NCBI RefSeq assembly: GCF_004101845.1 | Contig: NZ_CP026116.1 | Span: 1,116,001 to 1,180,000 of the forward strand | Direction: 5' to 3' | DNA length: 64,000 nt | From: Latilactobacillus curvatus JCM 1096 = DSM 20019 | Lineage (GTDB): Bacteria > Bacillota > Bacilli > Lactobacillales > Lactobacillaceae | Shown: positions 1 through 9,815 of the stretch, one piece after another | Layout: every line of letters starts with the position of its first letter | Numbering within the stretch: the stretch's first letter is position 1 | Notes under the pieces: generated by a model | The model's input: the letters and a program-made list of their open reading frames with translations, nothing else | Databases searched by the model: none | What the model was told of the DNA's origin: nothing | Translations under genes and position numbers: made by a program

Positions 1-47
1 GTCGTAGCCATTTTTTGTAGTGTTGCTTGATAGTCTGAATTAGTCAT
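1..47 (-). CDS. 5' end of an unidentified gene (runs off the window)
   Basis: An ATG at 45-47 opens a reading frame (MTNSDYQATLQKMAT...) that leaves the window at base 1. Its start overlaps the stop of the Sir2 remnant in an ATGACTAA arrangement, the usual layout of translationally coupled genes. Only 15 residues are visible, so no function is assigned. In some Firmicutes, Sir2-type genes sit beside macrodomain or lipoate-ligase genes, but nothing here tests that. Confidence 0.4.
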   Translation of the reverse strand, partial: MTNSDYQATLQKMAT

Positions 48-349
48 TTTTGAGGAGCTCCTTAAAATTATCATCGATTGATCCAGCAAGGCCGATTGAC
101 CGTTGTTCAATGGCTGCGGGAATATTGATTTCGTGCGGTAAATTCAACGTGATGTAACGGTAACTTAGACTTTGCGCCACCAATTGCATGAGGAGCGCCT
201 TAATTAACTGATTATTAGCACCAATTCCTAATTCCAGAATCACCACGTTTTGTGAACGATACTTTTGAACAAATGCGTTAAACTTAGCTTGTTGCTTTTG
301 AATCATCGGCATTGTCTAGCCAATTCCGTGCTGTTTTAAACTCGTTCAT
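40..349 (-). pseudogene. Sir2-family NAD-dependent deacylase, internally deleted remnant
   Basis: The original start is kept: an AGGAG site followed by ATG at 347-349, reading MNEFKTARNWLDNAD, which resembles the N-terminus of Sir2-like proteins just before their NAD-binding GAG motif. The frame then ends after DSKATS. The following 90-residue frame (40-312) carries a C-terminal Sir2-like segment (VVILELGIGANNQLI...) ending in NFKELLKND. Intact Sir2 proteins have roughly 160 or more residues between these parts, including the NAD site and catalytic His, and these are missing. I read this as one internal deletion plus a frameshift. Assignment to Sir2 rests on the C-terminal segment and is reasonably firm; loss of function is an inference. 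Confidence 0.65.
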
Positions 350-365
350 GATGCTCTCCTTTGGT

Positions 366-418
366 GTAATAAATAAAATAACAACAATATGCGATATTGT
401 TGTTATTTTATTTATTAC
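366..418. repeat. Perfect 25-bp AT-rich palindrome
   Basis: Bases 366-390 and 394-418 are exact inverted complements separated by GCG. The arms contain only A, T and a few C/G (core TAACAACAATAT). It lies 16 bp upstream of the Sir2 remnant start, between that gene and the camS terminator. There is no flanking T-run of its own, so it is not a standard terminator. It could be an operator or a cruciform-forming element. Confidence 0.85.
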
Positions 419-440
419 AACCACTGACTTTTAAAGGTCC

Positions 441-487
441 AAAAAAATAGCGTCGACAACTGCGTTAGTTGTCGACGCTATTTTTTT
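441..487. terminator. Rho-independent terminator after camS
   Basis: A 21-bp perfect stem (441-461 with 467-487, loop GCGTT) is flanked by A and T tracts on both sides, so it can work in both directions. It closes the pcrA-ligA-camS transcript. Confidence 0.9.
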
Positions 488-525
488 GCCTATCAGTCAT
501 AACTGACTGTTGTCGCACTCTTTAA

Positions 526-1656
526 TTAATAACTCCCGAATACGTGGGTTGAGAACCTTTTACTGCCGGCTGCTCGGCCTACGTAAGCTTGCATCCCCTC
601 TGCAGACGAGATTGAAATATCTAATGGAATATTTTGTGGTAAATATTTATCAGCAGCGGTTGCAATGTATTGTGTGAAACTCATGATTTCTGTTTCACTG
701 TAGAATTGTGTATTAACGGTGATGTTCATCCCAGCCAATACACCATCTTCATAGTGTGCTTGAGCCGTGACACCACTCAAGTTCGGGAAGAAGGTTTGGA
801 CTTGTTCTTTAAAACTAGTAAACGCGTCCGCATCACTTTGATTGACCGCTTTTTCATCATTAACGAGTGGGAAAACTTGGTTGGCTTGGTTCATTTTGTG
901 CCATGAATCAATCGTTGTACTACCGTTTTTGCTGACCCCATAAGCGAAGAAGGTTCCGCCCACTAAACTATCCTTAGGCGCTTGTTTGTAAAGCCCCACC
1001 ACGATGGTTGTCTTACTCAAACCTTTTTTCTGCCGTAAACGCGTTAAGACCTTATTGGCCATTTGTTTACCTTGTTGCGCCATCATGGCACTAGAAATTT
1101 TGGTTTCAAAAGTAGCACCATATTGTTCCTTGGTATAGTAATCCACTTGATTCATCCCAAGACCAATACTCATCCCTTCAAGCGCACCATCTGCCCCTAA
1201 GAAGTCTTGTTCTAAGATTTGTTGGAGATACAGTGGATTCCGCTTATCCGGTTCTTTTTCACCATTATCTTCTGGATTTAAGCCAAGTGTATTATCTTTT
1301 GATTGACGTGCCAACCATTTTTGCGCTTCCGCCGTTTTGATGGTTTGACCTTCTTGGTAGAGGTATTTATCAGTAGGGAATTGTTTTTTAGAAATGTTTA
1401 ATAAGCCACTTTCCAAACTCTTCACATCAAATGCCGTGTTACTTTGTTGTGTGGTTAATCCACGTGTCTGACTTGTCTTGTATTGGTTATTATCAATAAC
1501 CCCTTCATACATGCTGTCAGTCACTTTCCCGGTCGTTTGTAGCTTTTTAGTCGACTTAGTTGATGATGACGAACTCGAATTGCTTTGTAAACTTGTACAA
1601 CCTGCCAACAATAAAACCGTTGCGGCTGCAACTACCCATAATTTATACTTTGCCAC
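526..1656 (-). CDS. camS: CamS-family sex-pheromone-type lipoprotein
   Basis: A 376-residue membrane-anchored lipoprotein. The N-terminus is a basic-hydrophobic signal peptide ending in lipobox LLAGC, with Cys20 as the lipidation site, followed by a Ser/Thr-rich linker. In enterococci, processing of the CamS signal peptide gives the pheromone cAM373; the function of the mature protein is poorly known. The start is GTG, preceded by AAGGAGG at suitable spacing. It is the last gene of a pcrA-ligA-camS set, 36 bp after ligA and followed by a strong terminator. In many Firmicutes gatCAB comes next, but here a Sir2 remnant does. Confidence 0.9.
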   Translation of the reverse strand: MAKYKLWVVAAATVLLLAGCTSLQSNSSSSSSTKSTKKLQTTGKVTDSMYEGVIDNNQYKTSQTRGLTTQQSNTAFDVKSLESGLLNISKKQFPTDKYLYQEGQTIKTAEAQKWLARQSKDNTLGLNPEDNGEKEPDKRNPLYLQQILEQDFLGADGALEGMSIGLGMNQVDYYTKEQYGATFETKISSAMMAQQGKQMANKVLTRLRQKKGLSKTTIVVGLYKQAPKDSLVGGTFFAYGVSKNGSTTIDSWHKMNQANQVFPLVNDEKAVNQSDADAFTSFKEQVQTFFPNLSGVTAQAHYEDGVLAGMNITVNTQFYSETEIMSFTQYIATAADKYLPQNIPLDISISSAEGMQAYVGRAAGSKRFSTHVFGSY

Positions 1657-1692
1657 TGAAAATGGCCTCCTTATAAGTCCTAATTGATTCGC

Positions 1693-3738
<2,046 letters not shown>

Positions 3739-3754
3739 TCACTGTTTATGATTT

Positions 3755-3877
3755 GAAACGTGCTTTTTAAAGCTGACTCTTGTGCTTAGCTTCGTATTGC
3801 AAACGACCGACTTTGTCGGTCATTCACAACACTGTGCTAATGCTCAGAGTCAAATCCGCTTTAAACACACTCTGTTT
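3755..3877 (-). repeat. Structured intergenic repeat, copy A1
   Basis: This is the outer member of a tandem pair between pcrA and ligA. Plus-strand ends are GAAACGTGC and CACTCTGTTTT. On the transcribed (minus) strand it can fold into a long hairpin. Outer helices are TTTAAAGC with GCTTTAAA and GACTCT with AGAGTC, then TTAGC with GCTAA. The tip stem is GACCGAC with GTCGGTC. A 5'-side bulge reads CGGATT. The arm sequences differ from the other copies but stay complementary within the copy. Confidence 0.8.
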
Positions 3878-3878
3878 T

Positions 3879-3999
3879 GAAACGTGCTTTTTGGTTGCAA
3901 CAACTTCCGCTTAGCGCTACTCGTCAAACAACTGCTTGCAGCAGTTATTCGCCGAGTTGTGCTAATCCTCAGAAGATAACCGTCGGAAACGCACTCTAT
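3879..3999 (-). repeat. Structured intergenic repeat, copy A2
   Basis: Begins at the pcrA stop codon: the minus strand reads TAGAGTGCG, where TAG is the stop. Tip stem is AACTGCT with AGCAGTT; inner helices include ACTCG with CGAGT and TTAGC with GCTAA; the bulge is CGGTTA. The outer arm pairs less well than in the other copies. It is joined to A1 by GTTTTGAAACGTGC. Confidence 0.8.
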
Positions 4000-6254
4000 T
4001 CTACTTTTTCAATTGGTGCGAAGCTTGCTAGTAGTCTTTTAACGCCTTGTTCTTTGAAGGCGATATCTAGTTCTTGGTCGTTGCCGGTCCCGTTGACCTT
4101 GACAACTGTGCCAATGCCCCACTTCTTGTGTTGGACTTTTTGGCCGGCTGTCCAAGCACCGCTGTTATCGCCGCCAGTTGTGTCGGCAATCTTGTGACTC
4201 GTCGTTGTTTTATTTGCATTATACGTTGTAGCCGTTGCGCGTGCATAACGATTGCTCTTACCAAATGGCACATTGCGTTCTGGAATACTGCCAGCATTGC
4301 CATTTGCGTAATCCAATAATTTATCATCGATTTCGCCGACAAATCGGGACGCTTGGTTACTTTGTTGACGGCCGTATAACATCCGTGAATAAGCGTTGGT
4401 TAAGTACAATTTGCTTTCAGCACGGGTAATCCCAACATATGCCAAACGGCGTTCTTCTTCCAGTTCGTCTTCTTCTAATAAAGCACGTGATAGTGGGAAG
4501 ATGCCTTCTTCCATCCCCATCAAGAAAACAACTGGGAATTCAAGTCCTTTAGCAGCATGCAAGGTCATCATGGTCACTTCACTGGCTTCTTCTTCGACTG
4601 AATCTAAATCAGAGACCAATGATAATTCGGCTAAGAAGTCCACAAATAAATCACTGTCATCTTCTTCTGGTTCATAATGTTCGTCGAATTGTTTGGTAAC
4701 TGAGAGTAATTCTTCAATATTTTCTAAACGACTTTGCGCTTCGAGGGTGTTTTCAACTTCGAGCGCTTTTTTGTAGCCAGTCTTATCCAATAATTGTTCC
4801 GTTAATTCCGTCACGTTTAAAAATTCGCGCATCTTCGCTAAGTCACCAATGACGTTGCCAAAATCGATCAACGTCTTGCGACTCTTACCTGGAATGGTTG
4901 AGAGTTCCGCATTTTGCGCTGCTTCAAGTAATGACCATTGATGATCATCCGCGAATTGCGTTAATTTTTCGAGAGTGCCGGGGCCAATTCCCCGTTTCGG
5001 ACTGTTAACAACCCGTTCAAAACTCATTGAATCAGACGCATTCACGACTAGGCGTAAGTAAGCCAAGATATCCTTGATTTCTTTACGATCGTAGAACTTA
5101 TGCCCGCCGACCATCTTGTATGGCATGTTGGCTTTGACAAACGCTTCTTCAATTGACCGTGATTGGGCATTTGTCCGGTATAAAACGGCAAAGTCGCCGA
5201 ATTTACGTTGGTTCTTTTGCATTTCTTCTTGGATCTTCGTAATGACAAAGAGTGCTTCGTCACGTTCACTTTGACCCCGATAATAAGTAATTGGTTGTCC
5301 TTCGTTATTTTCAGTCCACAATTCCTTAGGTTTACGATATTGATTATTGTTAATCACACCGTTGGCTGCTTCTAGAATCGTTTTGGTTGAACGGTAATTT
5401 TGTTCCAACATCACTGATTTAGCATCTGGATAATCATGTTCGAAGTTCATGATGTTGTCCATGTTAGCGCCCCGCCAACCATAAATACTCTGATCGGCAT
5501 CCCCAACAACACAGAGATTCTTGTATTTATCAGCTAACATGTTAACCAATGTGTATTGCGCTTCATTGGTATCTTGGTATTCATCAACGTGGATGTATTG
5601 GAATTTTTCTTGATAATGTTCAAGCGTTGGTTTGTTTTCTTTAAATAAGCGGATCGTTTGCATGATTAAATCATCGAAATCGAGCGCTTGATTTTGTTGG
5701 AGTCGTTTTTGATATTCGGTGTAGCATTGGGCCACAATTTTTTCGAATGGTCCGTTTGCTAGACCCGCATAGTCGCTTGGTGTTTGGAGTTCATTTTTGG
5801 CGTTACTAATCGTGCCTAAAATCGCCTTTGGTTCAAACTTCTTCGTGTCGATGTTTAAATCCCGACAAACATGGCGCATTAACGTCAATTGTTCAGAAGG
5901 ATCCGCGATTGTAAACGCGCGATTGTAGCCAATTTGTTCAATCTCCCGACGTAAAATCCGCACACAAAGGGCATGGAAGGTAGATACCCAAACATCTTGA
6001 GCCCCTTCGCCGAGTAAGTTACCGACCCGTTCACGCATTTCACGCGCCGCTTTATTCGTAAACGTAATCGCCAGCACGCGCCATGGTAAAACGTGCTTTT
6101 CTTCAATTAAATAAGCGACCCGATGCGTTAACACCCGGGTCTTCCCACTACCAGCACCCGCCATGATTAAAAGTGGGCCTTCTGTTGTGAGGACCGCTTC
6201 AGCTTGCTTATCGTTCATCCCTTGTAACAATTCTTTTTCAGACAAATTAGTCAT
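3996..6254 (-). CDS. pcrA: ATP-dependent DNA helicase PcrA (UvrD/Rep family)
   Basis: A 752-residue superfamily 1A 3'-5' helicase acting in repair and rolling-circle replication. Walker A is AGAGSGKT at 32-39. Walker B (DEYQDTN) lies near 224, GxxxQSIYGWRGA near 257, and the C-terminal motifs (MTLHAAKGLEF, VGITRA) are present. The C-terminus (AGQKVQHKKWGIGTVVKVNG...) is the Tudor-like extension typical of PcrA. The ATG has GGAAGG immediately before it, which is closer than usual; M13 is an alternative start. A -10-like TATAAT lies at 6280-6285. The stop codon is fused to repeat copy A2. Confidence 0.97.
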   Translation of the reverse strand: MTNLSEKELLQGMNDKQAEAVLTTEGPLLIMAGAGSGKTRVLTHRVAYLIEEKHVLPWRVLAITFTNKAAREMRERVGNLLGEGAQDVWVSTFHALCVRILRREIEQIGYNRAFTIADPSEQLTLMRHVCRDLNIDTKKFEPKAILGTISNAKNELQTPSDYAGLANGPFEKIVAQCYTEYQKRLQQNQALDFDDLIMQTIRLFKENKPTLEHYQEKFQYIHVDEYQDTNEAQYTLVNMLADKYKNLCVVGDADQSIYGWRGANMDNIMNFEHDYPDAKSVMLEQNYRSTKTILEAANGVINNNQYRKPKELWTENNEGQPITYYRGQSERDEALFVITKIQEEMQKNQRKFGDFAVLYRTNAQSRSIEEAFVKANMPYKMVGGHKFYDRKEIKDILAYLRLVVNASDSMSFERVVNSPKRGIGPGTLEKLTQFADDHQWSLLEAAQNAELSTIPGKSRKTLIDFGNVIGDLAKMREFLNVTELTEQLLDKTGYKKALEVENTLEAQSRLENIEELLSVTKQFDEHYEPEEDDSDLFVDFLAELSLVSDLDSVEEEASEVTMMTLHAAKGLEFPVVFLMGMEEGIFPLSRALLEEDELEEERRLAYVGITRAESKLYLTNAYSRMLYGRQQSNQASRFVGEIDDKLLDYANGNAGSIPERNVPFGKSNRYARATATTYNANKTTTSHKIADTTGGDNSGAWTAGQKVQHKKWGIGTVVKVNGTGNDQELDIAFKEQGVKRLLASFAPIEKVE

Positions 6255-6418
6255 CCTTCCGTAAATGCAATCAGCCTATATTATACCAAACTAGATAGGT
6301 AGAAAAAAGCGAACACGACCTAGTAAAACGGATTCTAATTTTTCGCAATCTTCTGCCTTGACCTGGGACGCGTTTCATAAATTATACTCACCTTAATCCA
6401 AGAAAGGTGGTATGCATC

Positions 6419-7243
6419 ATGATTAAATACATTTTTTCTAACTTAGATGGTACATTGTTAAACCAAGACGGACAGCTTTCTGAAAAAGATATTGCGGCTG
6501 TCAAAGCAAGCCCACTCCCAATTTCCTTGATTTCTGCGCGTTCACCACAAGAAATGCAAGCTACGATTGATCAGTTAGCGTTAACGACACCCCAAGTCGC
6601 TTTTAACGGGGGGTTAATTTATCAACCGACAGATCTTTTCCCAATGGTTTTAGCAGAATATCCACTTGCAACCTCTGCTGTCGCAACATTAATTGCCGCA
6701 TTACAATCTGAATTTAGTGACATCAGTTTAAGTGCGTATGACTTACACCACTGGTACACGCAGACAATTGACGCTGGTATTGAGGCAATCGCTAAGCAAA
6801 CCGGTCAATTGCCGACGCTCATCAATTTTAGTGATCAATTGCAAAATCCATTTCTCAAGCTTTTCAAAATTCAACTGATTATGCAAACGACACAACAACG
6901 GGCAACTGTTGCTGATTTCATCAACCAATGCCACTTGCCTGGTCTTTCAGTACAACAATCAGGTACAATGACCTTAGAAATTACGAGTCATGAAGCCACT
7001 AAAGCTAACGCATTAACCACCATCTTAGAAAACACTGGACTAACAGTCGCTGATTGCGCCGCGTTTGGTGAAGGTCAAAACGACTTAGCCATGTTATCGC
7101 TAGTTGGCCACCCCATCGTCATGGGCAATGCCAGTGATCAAATCCAGATGGCGGGTCAATTCATTACGAAGACTAATCATCACAGTGGCTTCAGCTATGG
7201 TCTAAAGAAATACATTACTAAAGTTAATCAAAAAGTAGGTTAG
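6419..7243 (+). CDS. Cof-type HAD-superfamily hydrolase with altered nucleophile
   Basis: A 274-residue member of the HAD IIB (Cof) family, which dephosphorylates sugar phosphates and similar substrates. I chose ATG 6419 (MIKYIFSNLDGTLL) because AAAGGTGG lies 8 bp upstream; a GTG at 6407 would overlap that site. Motif I reads N-L-D-G-T where the family has D-x-D-G-T, so the first Asp (the nucleophile) is Asn. Later motifs are present: SAR for motif II, KANAL for the Lys, and GEGQND for motif IV. The LacI-type regulator starts 4 bp downstream, so the two are probably co-transcribed. Activity is uncertain. Confidence 0.85.
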   Translation: MIKYIFSNLDGTLLNQDGQLSEKDIAAVKASPLPISLISARSPQEMQATIDQLALTTPQVAFNGGLIYQPTDLFPMVLAEYPLATSAVATLIAALQSEFSDISLSAYDLHHWYTQTIDAGIEAIAKQTGQLPTLINFSDQLQNPFLKLFKIQLIMQTTQQRATVADFINQCHLPGLSVQQSGTMTLEITSHEATKANALTTILENTGLTVADCAAFGEGQNDLAMLSLVGHPIVMGNASDQIQMAGQFITKTNHHSGFSYGLKKYITKVNQKVG

Positions 7244-7247
7244 GATT

Positions 7248-8186
7248 ATGCCAACAATTCGTGATATTGCCCGCAAAAGCGGCTATTCGGTTTCGACCGT
7301 CTCCCGTGTGTTAAATCATCAAAAATACGTCTCTGAACCTGCCAAAACGGCAATCGAAGCGGTCATTAAACAACTCGATTACGTGCCTAATAGCTTAGCG
7401 CGCGATTTAAGCTTCGGTCAAAATAAAAATATTGGGGTCGTCCTACCGCACAATGACCATCCGTATTTCAACCAACTCTTAAACGGGATTATGGATGCTG
7501 CGTTTTCAAGCGGCTATCACGTTGTGCTCCTACCTTCCGAATATAATCAAGCAGTCGAACTAGATTATCTCGAACAATTAAAACGTAAGAATTTTACCGC
7601 ACTCATTTTTACTTCACATGGTATTGCACTCTCAGTCTTAGCAGAGTACACGCGTTATGGTCAAATTGTCTGTTGTGAAGACCCGGGGACCCATCATATC
7701 TCGGCCGTTTATTCTCACCGTGAGCCCGCCTATTTAGCGGCATTCAAGTACCTTAAAGCCCACAAAGCACAGCAAATTGGTCTACTATTAAGTCGTAATT
7801 TAGCGCAAAGCCCGACCTGGATTGCCGTCACGAACGCTTATCAACAAGTTTTCAACTGCCAACCTGATTCCGAGTTAATGGTCGGTGGCATGCGCTCATT
7901 TGAAGATGGCTATCGCGCCGCTGAACAACTGGTTGAAAAACAGCCAACCCTCGCTTGCTATTTTACAAATGGCGACGACATTGCCGCTGGTGTCCGCCAA
8001 TATCATCTGGATCATCAACTGCCGACCCCGCTTTTAATTGGTCAAGAAAAACAATTATCCAGTTTTTTATTGCAACTGCCAACAATTGACCATCACTTCT
8101 TCACCCTAGGGCAAAAAGCGTTTGAAGTCGCCCTCAGTAACCATCACCAAGTTTGTCGTTTCGAATCAGAATTTATTTTGCCATAA
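7248..8186 (+). CDS. LacI/GalR-family transcriptional regulator
   Basis: A 312-residue repressor-type protein. The N-terminal helix-turn-helix is classic (TIRDIARKSGYSVSTVSRVLN, residues 3-23, shown here in one run of 20 or so), followed by the hinge NSLARDL and a periplasmic-binding-protein-like effector domain. It begins 4 bp after the HAD gene and ends at a terminator. The regulated sugar cannot be read from the sequence; the linked HAD gene suggests a sugar phosphate. Confidence 0.9.
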   Translation: MPTIRDIARKSGYSVSTVSRVLNHQKYVSEPAKTAIEAVIKQLDYVPNSLARDLSFGQNKNIGVVLPHNDHPYFNQLLNGIMDAAFSSGYHVVLLPSEYNQAVELDYLEQLKRKNFTALIFTSHGIALSVLAEYTRYGQIVCCEDPGTHHISAVYSHREPAYLAAFKYLKAHKAQQIGLLLSRNLAQSPTWIAVTNAYQQVFNCQPDSELMVGGMRSFEDGYRAAEQLVEKQPTLACYFTNGDDIAAGVRQYHLDHQLPTPLLIGQEKQLSSFLLQLPTIDHHFFTLGQKAFEVALSNHHQVCRFESEFILP

Positions 8187-8228
8187 AAAAGCCACCTTAA
8201 CCTAACTTTTAGGCTAAGGTGGCTTTTT
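8186..8228. terminator. Bidirectional terminator between the LacI gene and purB
   Basis: Stem AAAAAGCCACCTTA...TAAGGTGGCTTTTT lies between two convergent genes, with an A tract on one side and a T tract on the other. Confidence 0.9.
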
Positions 8229-8239
8229 ATGTCGGATGC

Positions 8240-9532
8240 TTATGCAAACACCCGATCAAAAATTGTTTGAACTTGTTTTAAGTGCCATTGGTAATCAAAG
8301 GCGTCGTCTAAATCGGCTTTTGAAAGTTCACTCGTCACTTTCGGATCGGCTTCTAATAATTGGCGGAAATCTTTTTGTTCATCCCATGCTAAGGCTGTCT
8401 TCGGTTGGACCAAATCATAGGCTGCTTCACGGCTCAGACCCGCATCCACTAACTTCAACAAGACACGTTGGCTGTAAATTAAACCATGGGTGATGTTCAT
8501 GTCAGCCTTCATCTTTTCAGGGAAGACCGTCAACGTCTTCACAATCCGCGTGAAGCGATTCAAGATGTAGTCCAATAAAATCGTAGTATCGGGTAAAATA
8601 ATCCGTTCAGCTGAGCTATGTGAGATATCGCGTTCGTGCCATAATGACACATCTTCCATCCCGGTAATCACATGACCGCGAATCACACGGGCTAAGCCAC
8701 TAACGTTTTCAGAACTAATTGGATTGCGTTTATGCGGCATCGCTGATGAGCCTTTTTGACCTTTAGCAAAGAATTCTTCCACTTCGCGGACTTCTGTTCG
8801 TTGTAAATGCCGGATTTCAGTCGCAAAATGTTCGATTGAGGTCGCCACGACCGCCATCGTGTTAATGTAATCAGCATGTAGATCTCGTGGGAGCACTTGC
8901 GTTGAAATATCTTGGGCCCGGATCCCTAAGTGTTCTGTCACATAGGCTTCAATTTCAGGCGGAATATTGGCGAAAGTCCCAACTGCACCACTGATTTTAC
9001 CGGCTTCAACGCCTTTTGCTGCGCGTTCGAAACGGTCTTGATTGCGTTTCATTTCAGCATACCAGGTTGCTAGTTTTAACCCAAACGTCGTTGGTTCAGC
9101 ATGCACGCCATGCGTCCGCCCAATCATCACGGTATTTTGGTATTCGTAAGCTTTATCTTTTAGAACAGCCATAAAATTGGCGATATCAGCCCGGATTAAA
9201 TCGTTCGCTTGTTTCAAAATATACCCTTGTGCTGTATCAACAACGTCCGTTGAAGTTAGACCATAGTGGACCCACTTTTTTTCATCCGCTAAGGATTCTG
9301 AAACGGCACGGGTGAATGCGACCACATCATGGTGTGTGATGGCTTCTAAGCGATTGACTTCTGCCAAATCAAAGCTAGCATTCGCGCGAATTTTCTGCGC
9401 ATCCTCTGTGGGAATATCGCCTAATTTTGCCCACGCTTCGACAGCTAGAATTTCAACTTCCAACCAAGCTTGATACCGATTTTCCGTTGTCCAAATGGCG
9501 CCCATTTCGGGACGTGTATAACGTTCTAACAT
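8240..9532 (-). CDS. purB: Adenylosuccinate lyase
   Basis: A 430-residue enzyme that cleaves SAICAR and adenylosuccinate, two steps of purine synthesis. The fumarase/aspartase signature [11 protein letters not shown] is at 261-271, and the conserved His of GRTHG is at 141. The ATG at 9532 ([13 protein letters not shown]) is chosen because GGAGGAG precedes it; a longer frame extends upstream into repeat DNA and is not supported. Upstream lie repeats B1-B2 and the PurK-like gene, in the same orientation. Confidence 0.97.
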   Translation of the reverse strand: MLERYTRPEMGAIWTTENRYQAWLEVEILAVEAWAKLGDIPTEDAQKIRANASFDLAEVNRLEAITHHDVVAFTRAVSESLADEKKWVHYGLTSTDVVDTAQGYILKQANDLIRADIANFMAVLKDKAYEYQNTVMIGRTHGVHAEPTTFGLKLATWYAEMKRNQDRFERAAKGVEAGKISGAVGTFANIPPEIEAYVTEHLGIRAQDISTQVLPRDLHADYINTMAVVATSIEHFATEIRHLQRTEVREVEEFFAKGQKGSSAMPHKRNPISSENVSGLARVIRGHVITGMEDVSLWHERDISHSSAERIILPDTTILLDYILNRFTRIVKTLTVFPEKMKADMNITHGLIYSQRVLLKLVDAGLSREAAYDLVQPKTALAWDEQKDFRQLLEADPKVTSELSKADLDDAFDYQWHLKQVQTIFDRVFA

Positions 9533-9570
9533 AAACTTCTCCTCCAAATAATACCTAAATGCTGGTGATG

Positions 9571-9694
9571 GTAAAACGTGCTTTTTGTGGCATCTTTCTG
9601 TGCTTAACCAAATTTGCCAAATTCGCGATTGCATCACCAACTCGTCAAATCCAGTTAATGCTCAAAAGATAACCGCCACAAATGCACTCTGTTT
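9571..9694 (-). repeat. Structured intergenic repeat, copy B1
   Basis: The copy nearer purB in the second tandem pair. Paired arms on the transcribed strand are TTGTGGC with GCCACAA and ATCTTT with AAAGAT, with bulge CGGTTA between them on the 5' side. The tip region is less regular than in A1 or A2. Confidence 0.8.
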
Positions 9695-9695
9695 T

Positions 9696-9815
9696 GAAAC
9701 GTGCTCCATCGGGCATCTTTCTGCGGCTAGCTACGTCCGTCCAACGATCGACTGCGTCGCTCATTCGCCGGCCTATGCTAGTCCTCAAAAGATAACCGCC
9801 CGCTGTCGCACTCTA
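9696..9815 (-). repeat. Structured intergenic repeat, copy B2
   Basis: Begins with the stop codon of the PurK-like gene (minus strand TAGAGTGCG). Arms are CGGGC with GCCCG and ATCTTT with AAAGAT, with bulge CGGTTA. The tip stem is GATCGAC with GTCGCTC (one mismatch). It is joined to B1 by GTTTTGAAACGTGC, as in the A pair. Confidence 0.8.

Noticed and set aside
3755-3999. CRISPR array suggested by tandem repeats
   Set aside because: Only two copies per site, about 120 bp each, no short identical repeats with unique spacers and no cas genes.
3877-4197. Plus-strand frame across the pcrA end
   Set aside because: Antisense to pcrA and repeat A2, with no ribosome site and non-protein-like composition.
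8240-9640. Longer purB starting at 9640
   Set aside because: The extra 36 residues come from repeat DNA and lack a ribosome site; ATG 9532 has GGAGGAG.
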